Below are positions 55,373 to 62,084 of a DNA stretch of 64,000 bases, piece by piece. The DNA is from Pseudomonas guariconensis (lineage in GTDB: Bacteria > Pseudomonadota > Gammaproteobacteria > Pseudomonadales > Pseudomonadaceae), in assembly GCF_015680235.1 (NCBI RefSeq), contig NZ_JADLJL010000007.1:62001-126000 (forward strand). Reading direction: 5' to 3'. The first letter of the stretch is position 1, and every line of letters starts with the position of its first letter. Both the position numbers and the translations under genes were made by a program. The notes below the pieces were generated by a model, which worked only from the letters and a program-made list of their open reading frames with translations, ran no database searches and had not been told where the DNA came from.

Positions 55373-57679
55373 CTACCCCTTCGAACCCACAACCAAGCCA
55401 TCACCCCGCAGCTCCCGAGCCGCAGCCACCATGTTCACCAATGCCGCCTCGGTCTCCGGCCAGCCACGGGTCTTCAAGCCACAGTCCGGGTTGACCCACA
55501 GCCGCTCGGCCGGAATACGCAGGGCCGCCTTGCGCAACAACTCCACCATCGCCTCCTTGCCCGGCACCCGTGGCGAGTGGATGTCGTACACCCCAGGGCC
55601 GATCTCGTTGGGGTAGTTGAAACGCTCGAAGGCCGCCAACAGCTCCATGTCCGAACGCGAAGTCTCGATGGTGATCACATCGGCGTCCATCGCAGCGATC
55701 GACTCGATCACATCGTTGAACTCGCTGTAGCACATGTGGGTGTGGATCTGGGTCTCGTCACGCACGCCCGAGGCGCACAGGCGGAAGGCTTCGGTCGCCC
55801 AGTCCAGGTAATGCGGCCAGGCATTGCGACGCAGTGGCAGACCCTCGCGGAAGGCGGCTTCGTCGATCTGCACGATGCGGATGCCCGCCGCCTCGAGGTC
55901 CAGCACTTCGTCACGAATGGCCAGCGCCAGCTGCCGGGCCTGGGTCTCACGGCTCACGTCCTCACGCGGGAAGGACCACATCAGCATGGTCACCGGGCCT
56001 GTCAGCATGCCCTTCATCGGCTTGTCGGTCAGGCCCTGGGCATAGGTACTCCAGCCTACGGTCATGGCTTTCGGGCGGCTCAGGTCGCCGACGATCACCG
56101 CCGGCTTCACGCAGCGTGAACCGTAGCTCTGCACCCAACCGAAACGCGTGAAGGCGTAGCCGTCGAGCTGCTCGGCGAAGTACTCGACCATGTCGTTGCG
56201 CTCGGCCTCGCCGTGCACCAGCACATCCAGGCCCAGTTGCTCCTGGATCTGCACCGCCTGGCGGATTTCGTTCTGCATCGCCTCGATGTAGTCGGCCTCG
56301 GCCAGCTGGCCTTGTTTGTATGCCCGGCGCGCCAGACGGATCGACGCAGTTTGTGGGAAGGAGCCAATCGTCGTGGTCGGAAACGCCGGCAGATCCAATA
56401 CGGCACGCTGCTTAACGATGCGCTGGGCGAAGACCGACTGGCGCTGGCTGTCCGCCGGCTCGATCGCCGCTACCCGAGCCTGCACGACCGGCTTGTGGAT
56501 ACGCGGCGAGGCGGCGCGGCTGGCCTGCACGGCGCGGCTTTGCTCCAGGGCCACGAGCACCTCGGGGGCCTGCGGCGCGTCGATGGCCTTGGCCAGCACG
56601 GCCACTTCCTGGCACTTCTGCACGGCGAAGGCCAGCCAGCTTTGCAGCTCGGCATCGAGCTGGTCTTCACGGGCCACATCCACCGGGCCGTGCAGCAACG
56701 AGCAGGACGGCGCGACCCACAGCCGCTCGCCCAGGCGCTCGGCGGCGTGGCGCAGCACACCCAGGGCCTTTTCCAGATCGCAGCGCCACACGTTGCGGCC
56801 ATTGACCACGCCCAGGGACAGGACCTTGTAGGCCGGCAGGCGATCGAGAATGGTCGGGAACTGCTCCGGCGCGCGTACCAGGTCGATGTGCAGGCCATCG
56901 ACCGGCAGGTTGGCAGCCAGGCCCAGGTTGTCTTCCAGGCCGCCGAAATAGGTGGCGACCAACTTCTTCAGCGGCGCGCGCTGCAGGATGTTGTAGACGC
57001 GCTCGTAGGCATTCTTCCAGTCTTGAGGCAGGTCCAGCGCCAGGATCGGCTCGTCGATCTGCACCCATTCCACGCCTTGGCCGGCCAGGCGGTTGAAGAT
57101 GGTGTCGTAGAGCGGCAGCAGGCGATCGACCAGCTCCAGCTTGTCGAAGTCACCGCCCTTGGCCTTGCCCAGCCACAGGTAGGTCAGCGGGCCGATCACC
57201 ACCGGCTTGACCGCATGGCCCAGGGCCTTGGCCTCATCCACTTCCTCGAACAGCTGTTCCCAACTCAGGGTGAAGGCTTGGTCGGCGGTGAATTCCGGGA
57301 CCAGGTAGTGGTAGTTGGTGTCGAACCACTTGGTCATCTCCTGGGCATGAGCGCCACAGCAATTGTCGCTGACGCCCCGGGCCATGGCGAAGAGGGTGTG
57401 CAGGGTCGGCTTGGCACCGTCTTGGGCGCCAAAGCGCGCCGGGATCACGCCGAAGGTCAACGAATGGGTGAGTACCTGGTCGTACCAGGCAAAGTCGCCG
57501 ACCGGCAGCAGCTCGATACCCGCGTCCTTCTGCACTTGCCAGTGTGTGGCGCGCAGCTCGCGGCCCACCGCGCGCAGGCCGGCTTCGTCGAGCTCGCCCT
57601 TCCAGAAGGCCTCCTGGGCCTTCTTCAGCTCGCGGTCGCGCCCAATACGCGGAAAGCCCAGGTTGTGCGCCAGTGCCAT
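55373..57679 (-). CDS. metE: Cobalamin-independent methionine synthase MetE
   Basis: MetE transfers the methyl group of 5-methyltetrahydropteroyl-triglutamate to homocysteine. The 768-residue product has the N-terminal MetE domain ([22 protein letters not shown]) and the C-terminal catalytic domain with zinc ligands in HMCYSEF and [11 protein letters not shown]. The glutamate-containing [16 protein letters not shown] motif is also present. GAGGGAC precedes ATG 57679. It is divergent from the MTHFR-like gene, with tandem palindromic sites between. Confidence 0.96.
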   Translation of the reverse strand: MALAHNLGFPRIGRDRELKKAQEAFWKGELDEAGLRAVGRELRATHWQVQKDAGIELLPVGDFAWYDQVLTHSLTFGVIPARFGAQDGAKPTLHTLFAMARGVSDNCCGAHAQEMTKWFDTNYHYLVPEFTADQAFTLSWEQLFEEVDEAKALGHAVKPVVIGPLTYLWLGKAKGGDFDKLELVDRLLPLYDTIFNRLAGQGVEWVQIDEPILALDLPQDWKNAYERVYNILQRAPLKKLVATYFGGLEDNLGLAANLPVDGLHIDLVRAPEQFPTILDRLPAYKVLSLGVVNGRNVWRCDLEKALGVLRHAAERLGERLWVAPSCSLLHGPVDVAREDQLDAELQSWLAFAVQKCQEVAVLAKAIDAPQAPEVLVALEQSRAVQASRAASPRIHKPVVQARVAAIEPADSQRQSVFAQRIVKQRAVLDLPAFPTTTIGSFPQTASIRLARRAYKQGQLAEADYIEAMQNEIRQAVQIQEQLGLDVLVHGEAERNDMVEYFAEQLDGYAFTRFGWVQSYGSRCVKPAVIVGDLSRPKAMTVGWSTYAQGLTDKPMKGMLTGPVTMLMWSFPREDVSRETQARQLALAIRDEVLDLEAAGIRIVQIDEAAFREGLPLRRNAWPHYLDWATEAFRLCASGVRDETQIHTHMCYSEFNDVIESIAAMDADVITIETSRSDMELLAAFERFNYPNEIGPGVYDIHSPRVPGKEAMVELLRKAALRIPAERLWVNPDCGLKTRGWPETEAALVNMVAAARELRGDGLVVGSKG

Positions 57680-57736
57680 GTCTTGTCCCTCAGAAACGTG
57701 AAAATGAATGAGGGGATTTTCCTGGGCACAGCAGCG

Positions 57737-57770
57737 TGAGACAAACTCATTTAATTTGAGCACAACTCAA
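57737..57770. promoter_or_regulatory. Tandem candidate MetR operators
   Basis: TGAG-ACAAA-CTCA (57737-57749) and TTGAG-CACAA-CTCAA (57756-57770) are two palindromes of the same form, 20 bp centre to centre. They resemble the MetR consensus TGAA-N5-TTCA. They lie upstream of metE in the divergent region with the metF-like gene. No metR gene is in the window. Confidence 0.55.
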
Positions 57771-57809
57771 GATTTGCTCATGATGCGCCCTCAGCTCGCA
57801 TCCTCCCTG

Positions 57810-57842
57810 CGGGGCGGGCTTGTCCCGCGATCAGGGCCCTCA
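57810..57842. repeat. Single REP unit in the metE-metF-like divergent region
   Basis: GCGGGGCGGGCTTGTCCCGCGATC-type unit with flanks. Confidence 0.75.
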
Positions 57843-57952
57843 AGGCCACCCCCCATGTCTCATTCAAAGCAATTCCCTACGCATCCGGACATCCCCCACT
57901 TCCCGCCCTGCCCCACAATGCCACTGTGCCCAAACCAGATACCCGACCGCCC

Positions 57953-59509
57953 ATGAGCCAGCTGAAAACGGCGCTGCACGACAACACCTTCGTCTGCGTC
58001 ATGGAGTTCGTCCCCAAGTCTTCCAGCGAGCGCTTCGCCAGCATCGAAGCTCTCATGGCGCGCAAGCACCTGTGCGGCTGGCCCATGACCGTGGCCATCG
58101 CCGACCGCGTCGGCAGCCCGTTCGAAATGTCGCCGCTCGACGCCTATAGCAGCTTCCAGCAGCCCCACCCCACCCTGCTGCACTTTTCCGGCAAGGACCG
58201 CGAGCGCCACCATCTGCTCGACCAACTGCAACGGATGGACGCCGCCGGCCTCGACCAGCTCCTGCTGCTGACCGGCGACCGCCTGCCCGGCCACGTGCTC
58301 GGCCAGCGCCCGGTGCGCTACCTCGAGTCCGTCGCCGCCCTGCAGATCGTTCGCCAGGCCCGCCCCGACTGGCTGCTGGGCGCTGGCATGCACCCGTTCA
58401 AGTACCGCGAGGAAGAAGGCGGCGCCCAGTACTTCAAGGCCGAAAAGAAACTCGCTGCCGGCGCGGATTTTCTCGCCCTGCAACTGGGCTTCGACGCCAG
58501 CAAGCACCTCGAAGCCATCCAGTGGATGCACCGCCAGCCTAACCCCAAGCCGCTGATGGCCTGCGTGATGGGCCTGACCCTGGGCCGCGCGAAGATCTTC
58601 GAGCACGTCGCCGGCATCGTCGTCACCCCCTCCATGCACGACCTGCTCGCCGCCGAGGTCGCCGTGTCCAAGGCCCACGCCCAGGCCCGCAGCCTCGAGC
58701 GCCTGGCCCTGCAGATCATCGGCCTGCGCCTGATGGGCTATGCCGGCATCCACCTCTCCGGCATCCACGACCTGGAACAACTGCAGGCACTGGAAAACAC
58801 CCTCAACGACTGGCAGGCCCGCATTCATTCGCTCGAACAATGGGCCCCCGCCTGGCAAGCCTGCTGGCAGATGCCCGGCCTACCCGCCGTCACCTTCCAC
58901 CCACCCGGCGCCAACTGGCGCCTGGGTGAGTCCCAGGTCAGCGCCTCGCCGAAGGAAACAGCGCGTTACCACCTGCTGCACGGCGCGCATTCATTGCTGT
59001 TCAGCCGCACCAACTGGCTGAGCCAGGCCTTCGGCTGGGCCGTGCAACGCCCCCTCTGGGCAACGCCCACCGGCGCCCGCGTACTCCATCGCCTGGAACG
59101 CAGCGTGAAAAGGCCATTGCTCGGTTGCGACACCTGCGGCCGCTGCCGACTGGAAGACACGCTCTATATCTGCCCCGAAAGCTGCCCCAAAGGCCTGGCG
59201 AACGGCCCCTGCGGCGGGACCACGCTCAACCGCTGCGAGTTTGGCGACCGGGAATGCGTGCACAGCGTGAAATACCGCACCGCCAAGGCCGTGCAGCAAA
59301 CCGCCGTGCTGACCGAACGGCTCATCCCCTGCATCGAAGAAGACACCCGCCACCGCAGCTCCTGGCCAACCTGGTTCGAAGCCCCGGCCGCAGCGCCCCT
59401 GACCATTGCAACGCCCTGTGGGAGCGGGCTTGCCCCGCGATTAGGCCCTCAAGCCGAGCCCAAATTACCAACACAGCCGGCCCGCCCAGCGACCGAGCTG
59501 GAGAATTGA
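57953..59509 (+). CDS. Methylenetetrahydrofolate reductase with C-terminal Cys-rich (MetV-like) domain
   Basis: The first about 310 residues are a MetF-type TIM barrel (VCVMEFVPKSSSERFASIEALMARK..., LLLTGDR, AGADFLALQLGFDASKH), consistent with making 5-methyl-THF for MetE, its divergent neighbour. The C-terminal about 130 residues contain a cysteine cluster (CDTCGRCRLEDTLYICPESCPKGLANGPCGGT...CEFGDRECVH) like the zinc/Fe-S MetV-type or MTHFR C-terminal domain. The last about 35 residues are translated REP sequence (59408-59445) and do not look native. No clear ribosome site is seen at 57953; GTG 57926 is an alternative. Confidence 0.85.
   Translation: MSQLKTALHDNTFVCVMEFVPKSSSERFASIEALMARKHLCGWPMTVAIADRVGSPFEMSPLDAYSSFQQPHPTLLHFSGKDRERHHLLDQLQRMDAAGLDQLLLLTGDRLPGHVLGQRPVRYLESVAALQIVRQARPDWLLGAGMHPFKYREEEGGAQYFKAEKKLAAGADFLALQLGFDASKHLEAIQWMHRQPNPKPLMACVMGLTLGRAKIFEHVAGIVVTPSMHDLLAAEVAVSKAHAQARSLERLALQIIGLRLMGYAGIHLSGIHDLEQLQALENTLNDWQARIHSLEQWAPAWQACWQMPGLPAVTFHPPGANWRLGESQVSASPKETARYHLLHGAHSLLFSRTNWLSQAFGWAVQRPLWATPTGARVLHRLERSVKRPLLGCDTCGRCRLEDTLYICPESCPKGLANGPCGGTTLNRCEFGDRECVHSVKYRTAKAVQQTAVLTERLIPCIEEDTRHRSSWPTWFEAPAAAPLTIATPCGSGLAPRLGPQAEPKLPTQPARPATELEN
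59408..59445. repeat. REP unit read through by the metF-like gene
   Basis: A GGGAGCGGGCTTGCCCCGCG-type unit is inside the reading frame and gives the tail [10 protein letters not shown] of the metF-like protein. Confidence 0.88.
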
Positions 59510-59537
59510 TCTCTCCCCAAAAAACAACCCTACCTCC

Positions 59538-59586
59538 CTGTAGGAGCGGCCTTGTGCCGCGATGGGCCGCACAGCGGCCCCAATCT
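59538..59586 (+). repeat. REP unit, left copy flanking relBE
   Basis: A 49-base CTGTAGGAGCGGCC-type unit ending in a GGGCCGC-GCGGCCC hairpin. An identical 49-base copy in the same direction lies at 60187. Confidence 0.9.
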
Positions 59587-59751
59587 CCATCAAGCGCACT
59601 CTGTTCAGCGCCAATACCTGCTCCCTCTTCTGCGCCAGCAATCATCACTCACATCAAAGCGACAACCCGTCGGCAAGACCATGTACTGGCTTGCTCGGTG
59701 AGCCACTTTAGGCCATTGTAAAGACCAATGTCATTACAAGGGACCGATATC

Positions 59752-59991
59752 ATGGCATCCATCAATGTTCGTATTGACGACGATCTCAAAATCCGCGCCT
59801 ATCGCGAGCTCGAAAAATTGGGCGTCACGCCATCCGAGCTGATGCGCCAAGCGTTGCAATACGTGGCAGAGCGCGGGCAACTGCCTTTCAAACCGGTACT
59901 CCTGACGGAAGAGGATGAAGCCCTGCTCGCCACGGTTCGCGAACGCATCGCCTCCCCTCAACGGGTAAAGGTTTCGCTGGATGACCTATAA
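59752..59991 (+). CDS. relB: RelB/DinJ-family antitoxin
   Basis: The 79-residue product has the ribbon-helix-helix of RelB (MASINVRIDDDLKIRAYRELEKLGVTPSELMRQALQYVAERGQLPF) and a C-terminal toxin-binding tail. AAGGGA precedes ATG 59752. The stop overlaps the toxin start by 11 bases, the normal TA layout. The antitoxin looks intact while the toxin does not. Confidence 0.9.
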   Translation: MASINVRIDDDLKIRAYRELEKLGVTPSELMRQALQYVAERGQLPFKPVLLTEEDEALLATVRERIASPQRVKVSLDDL

Positions 59992-60193
59992 CCTCGAATT
60001 CGATGCCAGGGCACTGAAAGAATGGCAAAAACTAGGCGACACCGTTCGCCAACAATTCAAGAAAAAGCTAGCTTCGGTTTTGCTCAACCCTCGGTGTCAT
60101 GAAACAGGGAGGTTGCCCAAACGTGCATATAGTTCTCAGCTTTTCATGCAAGCGCAGCCCATCGCGAATCAACCCCATTTCCCAATCCTGTAG
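59981..60193 (+). pseudogene. relE: RelE-family toxin, truncated
   Basis: Residues 1-38 (MTYNLEFDARALKEWQKLGDTVRQQFKKKLASVLLNPR) match RelE, an mRNA interferase that cuts at the ribosomal A site. From residue 39 the frame has unrelated sequence (CHETGRLPKRAYSSQLF...), and it ends at residue 70 on a TAG supplied by a REP unit. The C-terminal half of RelE with the catalytic Arg and Tyr residues is missing, so the toxin should be inactive. Confidence 0.85.
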
Positions 60194-60235
60194 GAGCGGC
60201 CTTGTGCCGCGATGGGCCGCACAGCGGCCCCAATC
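60187..60235 (+). repeat. REP unit, right copy flanking relBE; supplies the relE stop
   Basis: Identical over 49 bases to 59538-59586. Its CTGTAG gives the stop codon of the truncated toxin. Confidence 0.9.
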
Positions 60236-60279
60236 CCGACCAAAACACCTTCCAGCGCCCAACGCCTACAACAAACCCT

Positions 60280-60507
60280 CTATTCCCCCTCCCCAGCCCG
60301 CCCCTCATCAAGCAGCTTGCCGCACTGCTCACCCGCCAAACGGCTAATGATCCTGATCGCCTGATGAATCCCCGCCGTGGCACGGAAGCTCAGCTGCGGC
60401 TGGTGATCACATTCCAGTTGCTCGTCGTGATGCACCAGCGATTCGCCGAGCAGCTCAAGGGTCCAGACATAGCGCTGGAGGGTGGCAATGTGTTCATTAT
60501 CAGTCAT
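60280..60507 (-). CDS. Hypothetical small protein
   Basis: The 75-residue product (MTDNEHIATLQRYVWTLELLGESLVHHDEQLECDHQPQLSFRATAGIHQAIRIISRLAGEQCGKLLDEGRAGEGE) is mixed and helical, with no membrane segment. A good AGGTG ribosome site precedes the ATG. I do not recognise a family with confidence; the middle and end resemble short Pseudomonas-only proteins of unknown role. It lies downstream of C4-like module A on the same strand, so it may be the gene that module controls. Confidence 0.65.
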   Translation of the reverse strand: MTDNEHIATLQRYVWTLELLGESLVHHDEQLECDHQPQLSFRATAGIHQAIRIISRLAGEQCGKLLDEGRAGEGE

Positions 60508-60572
60508 GGGGCACCTGCCGTTGCGCAGGCTTTGGGTTGCCCTGGGTATGGATAGGGTAGAAACGGTGGGGT

Positions 60573-60785
60573 TCAGGCGCCGGCGAGGTTAGGCGGCGGA
60601 GAGCGGATGCGAGGATCCTGAGTCGGCTCAACGTAAGCATGCATGAGACTCCAAGTTAGGTTGGAGCTGCCACGCACCGTCGCCAAACAATGGGTGGCAG
60701 CTGTACGCAGGTTGGCGAACCGGGAACTTGGAACCCGGCAGACCCGAGGGTCTCCCACGCACAGCCGCCATAGCACGAGGCCGCA
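60573..60785 (-). other. Ash-like leader/reading frame of repeat module A
   Basis: The minus strand here aligns with 61262-61431 of module B. An open frame of 67 codons ends at 60573 and includes SSRFANLRTAATHC, the type of sequence found in phage P4-like Ash/Icd loci. Several hairpins are present (GTGGCAG/CTGCCAC at 60664-60700; ACCGGG/CCCGG at 60718-60738; AGACCC/GGGTCT). The site CGCCAA (minus strand, 60712-60717) is complementary to the loop of the C4-like hairpin. Whether a protein is made is unknown. Confidence 0.45.
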
Positions 60786-60790
60786 AGCAT

Positions 60791-60892
60791 AAAAAAAGCG
60801 CCTGCAGTCGTGTGGGGCGCTGATGCGCCAAGTTTATCCGGGTCGCCAAACCCGGTCGCGGAATTTGCCGCGACTGAGGGCAATTTATCCCT
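60791..60892 (-). ncRNA. C4 antisense RNA-like element, copy A
   Basis: Read on the minus strand, four hairpins occur in order. The first is AGGG/CCCT (60892-60877). The second is GTCGCGG/CCGCGAC (60874-60855). The third is CCGGGT/ACCCGG with loop TTGGCG (60855-60838). The fourth is GGCGC-ATCA-GCGCC (60829-60816), which competes with a terminator AGCGCC/GGCGCT (60821-60797) followed by seven T. The loop TTGGCG can pair with CGCCAA about 130 bases downstream. This is the layout of phage P1/P4 C4 RNA, but I cannot confirm the family by search. Confidence 0.5.
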
Positions 60893-61024
60893 GCAGGTCC
60901 GCTAGTGCAAGGTCAAGGCTGCATGAAAAGGCCGTGACTTGCCGTAGGAAAAGGCTTGATATCGCTTAGTTCGGCGGCCATCACCCAAATGACGCCGCGC
61001 CTCTTCCGGTAAAAGGTGAACCGC

Positions 61025-61162
61025 CTATTGCACTTGTATAACAAGGATCAACAGGGTTGGTTGCTGTGTAAGCATTGCCGGTGAGAGTGCCACAGACAGC
61101 ACCAAGTCGCAGATGAATCCACCAACGATGGCCACCGTGAGGTCATGAAGAAATTTACGCAT
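61025..61162 (-). CDS. Small hydrophobic protein (45 residues), possible toxin or phage-type peptide
   Basis: The product is MRKFLHDLTVAIVGGFICDL continuing with a hydrophobic second half and no charged residues after Asp19. It is predicted to insert in the membrane. The start region is masked by a hairpin (GAGTCCC/GGGACTC at 61169-61192) that contains the only possible ribosome site. A plus-strand intrinsic terminator at 61215 lies just beyond. The layout (hydrophobic peptide, masked start, possible opposite RNA) is that of type I toxins, but no expression evidence exists. Confidence 0.45.
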   Translation of the reverse strand: MRKFLHDLTVAIVGGFICDLVLSVALSPAMLTQQPTLLILVIQVQ

Positions 61163-61214
61163 TTGGGAGAGTCCCGTTTCGTTAAGGGACTCCCATTAAA
61201 TTGTCACCGCTCGC

Positions 61215-61244
61215 GTGCCAGAACCACCCTGGCACATTTTTTTT
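61215..61244 (+). terminator. Intrinsic terminator on the plus strand opposite the small hydrophobic ORF region
   Basis: GTGCCAG/CTGGCAC (61215-61221, 61229-61235), then A and eight T. It is a strong intrinsic terminator. No plus-strand gene ends here, which implies an unannotated plus-strand transcript. Confidence 0.8.
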
Positions 61245-61261
61245 GCCGCTCTGAAAGCCGC

Positions 61262-61431
61262 TCATGCAGGTGTATTCGCGTGCCACCAGCGGGTTGTTCT
61301 AGGAAGCTTGTCACCACTCATGACCAAACAAGTCAGGGTGGCAGCAATACGCGGGTTGGCCGACCGGGACGAAAGGGGCCCGGCACACCCGAAGGTGTCC
61401 CGCGCACCACCGCCATGACGCAACATCGCGG
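61262..61431 (-). other. Ash-like leader/reading frame of repeat module B
   Basis: This aligns with 60660-60785 (module A). The minus-strand frame includes FGCAGPLSSRSANPRIAATLTC, parallel to the module A sequence. The site GGCCAA (minus strand, 61356-61361) is complementary to the loop of C4-like element B. Coding is uncertain. Confidence 0.45.
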
Positions 61432-61435
61432 GCAC

Positions 61436-61536
61436 AAAAAAAGCGCCTGCGATGAAGACTGGGCGCTGTTGCGCCTTTCGATTCCGACCGGCCAAGGTCG
61501 CATCGCCGATGTGTCGGCGACCTAGGCGTTTTATCC
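61436..61536 (-). ncRNA. C4 antisense RNA-like element, copy B
   Basis: Same order of hairpins as copy A: TCGCCGA/TCGGCGA (61503-61520), CGACC/GGTCG with loop TTGGCC (61485-61500), and GGCGC-AACA-GCGCC (61462-61475) competing with terminator AGCGCC/GGCGCT (61442-61467) followed by seven T. Primary sequence differs from copy A in the stems while the folding is kept. It lies 56 bases after the hipB stop on the same strand. Confidence 0.5.
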
Positions 61537-61592
61537 CCGTGGGCAGGGTTGTGCAACCTTGCTTGCCCAGTGAGGCAAGTGAATGCGCAATC

Positions 61593-62084
61593 TCACTTTT
61601 CCTGACCGCTTTTCCGTGCCCGTGGCGATGCCGGCCTCGACACTGCCTTCTTCGCTTTGGCTGCCGCAGGGCTTTTTCCTCGTTTCGGTCCGGCCATCAC
61701 GTTGGAACTGGCCAGCGGCGAAAGATTCGCCACCAGCGGCGCGGCCACAGCGATTGGCCCACCAGCCTTCAACTGGCCAACATTGTTGCCGACGACCGTT
61801 CCAGTGGGCTTATCTTTGGCAGTCATCACCATACCCATCCGCACGCCAAAGAGACGCAGCACGGCCTCCAAAGTGCTGAGCTTCGGATTCGACTTCCCGC
61901 TTTCCAGTTCGTACAGGCTTTTCGTGGACATCTTGCACATGACCGCGAAGGTCTCTTGGTCAAGCCCGGTGACTTCGAGCCGCAGACGGCGGATGGATGT
62001 CCCAATTGGATCGAGCCCCGCCGCGTTGCGCTTGACGATATCCTCTACGAGCTGAGCGCGCTCTTCAGGCTGTAGTTTTTTCAT
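61593..62084 (-). CDS. hipB: HipB-like XRE-family antitoxin with long basic tail
   Basis: The 163-residue product has a helix-turn-helix domain (about residues 30-90: IGTSIRRLRLEVTGLDQETFAVMCKMSTKSLYELESGKSNPKLSTLEAVLRLFGVRMG). A tail of about 70 residues rich in Ala, Lys, Pro and Arg (KAKKAVSRPASPRARKSG) follows, longer than the 88-residue E. coli HipB. ATG 62084 overlaps the hipA stop (ATGA), so it is translated after the kinase, the reverse of the usual order. It probably binds the palindrome upstream of hipA. Confidence 0.85.
   Translation of the reverse strand: MKKLQPEERAQLVEDIVKRNAAGLDPIGTSIRRLRLEVTGLDQETFAVMCKMSTKSLYELESGKSNPKLSTLEAVLRLFGVRMGMVMTAKDKPTGTVVGNNVGQLKAGGPIAVAAPLVANLSPLASSNVMAGPKRGKSPAAAKAKKAVSRPASPRARKSGQEK

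Noticed and set aside
57680..57952. Cobalamin riboswitch upstream of metE
   Set aside because: The region is too short after the start sites and shows no B12-box-like core; only palindromic protein sites and one REP unit are visible.
60628..60883. Three overlapping minus-strand frames of 67-75 codons as separate proteins
   Set aside because: They occupy the structured RNA/Ash-like module; only one frame is parallel to module B and none has a good ribosome site, so they are described as part of the module.
61145..61525. Plus-strand frame of 126 codons across module B
   Set aside because: It runs through an intrinsic terminator and RNA hairpins, and its composition is not protein-like.
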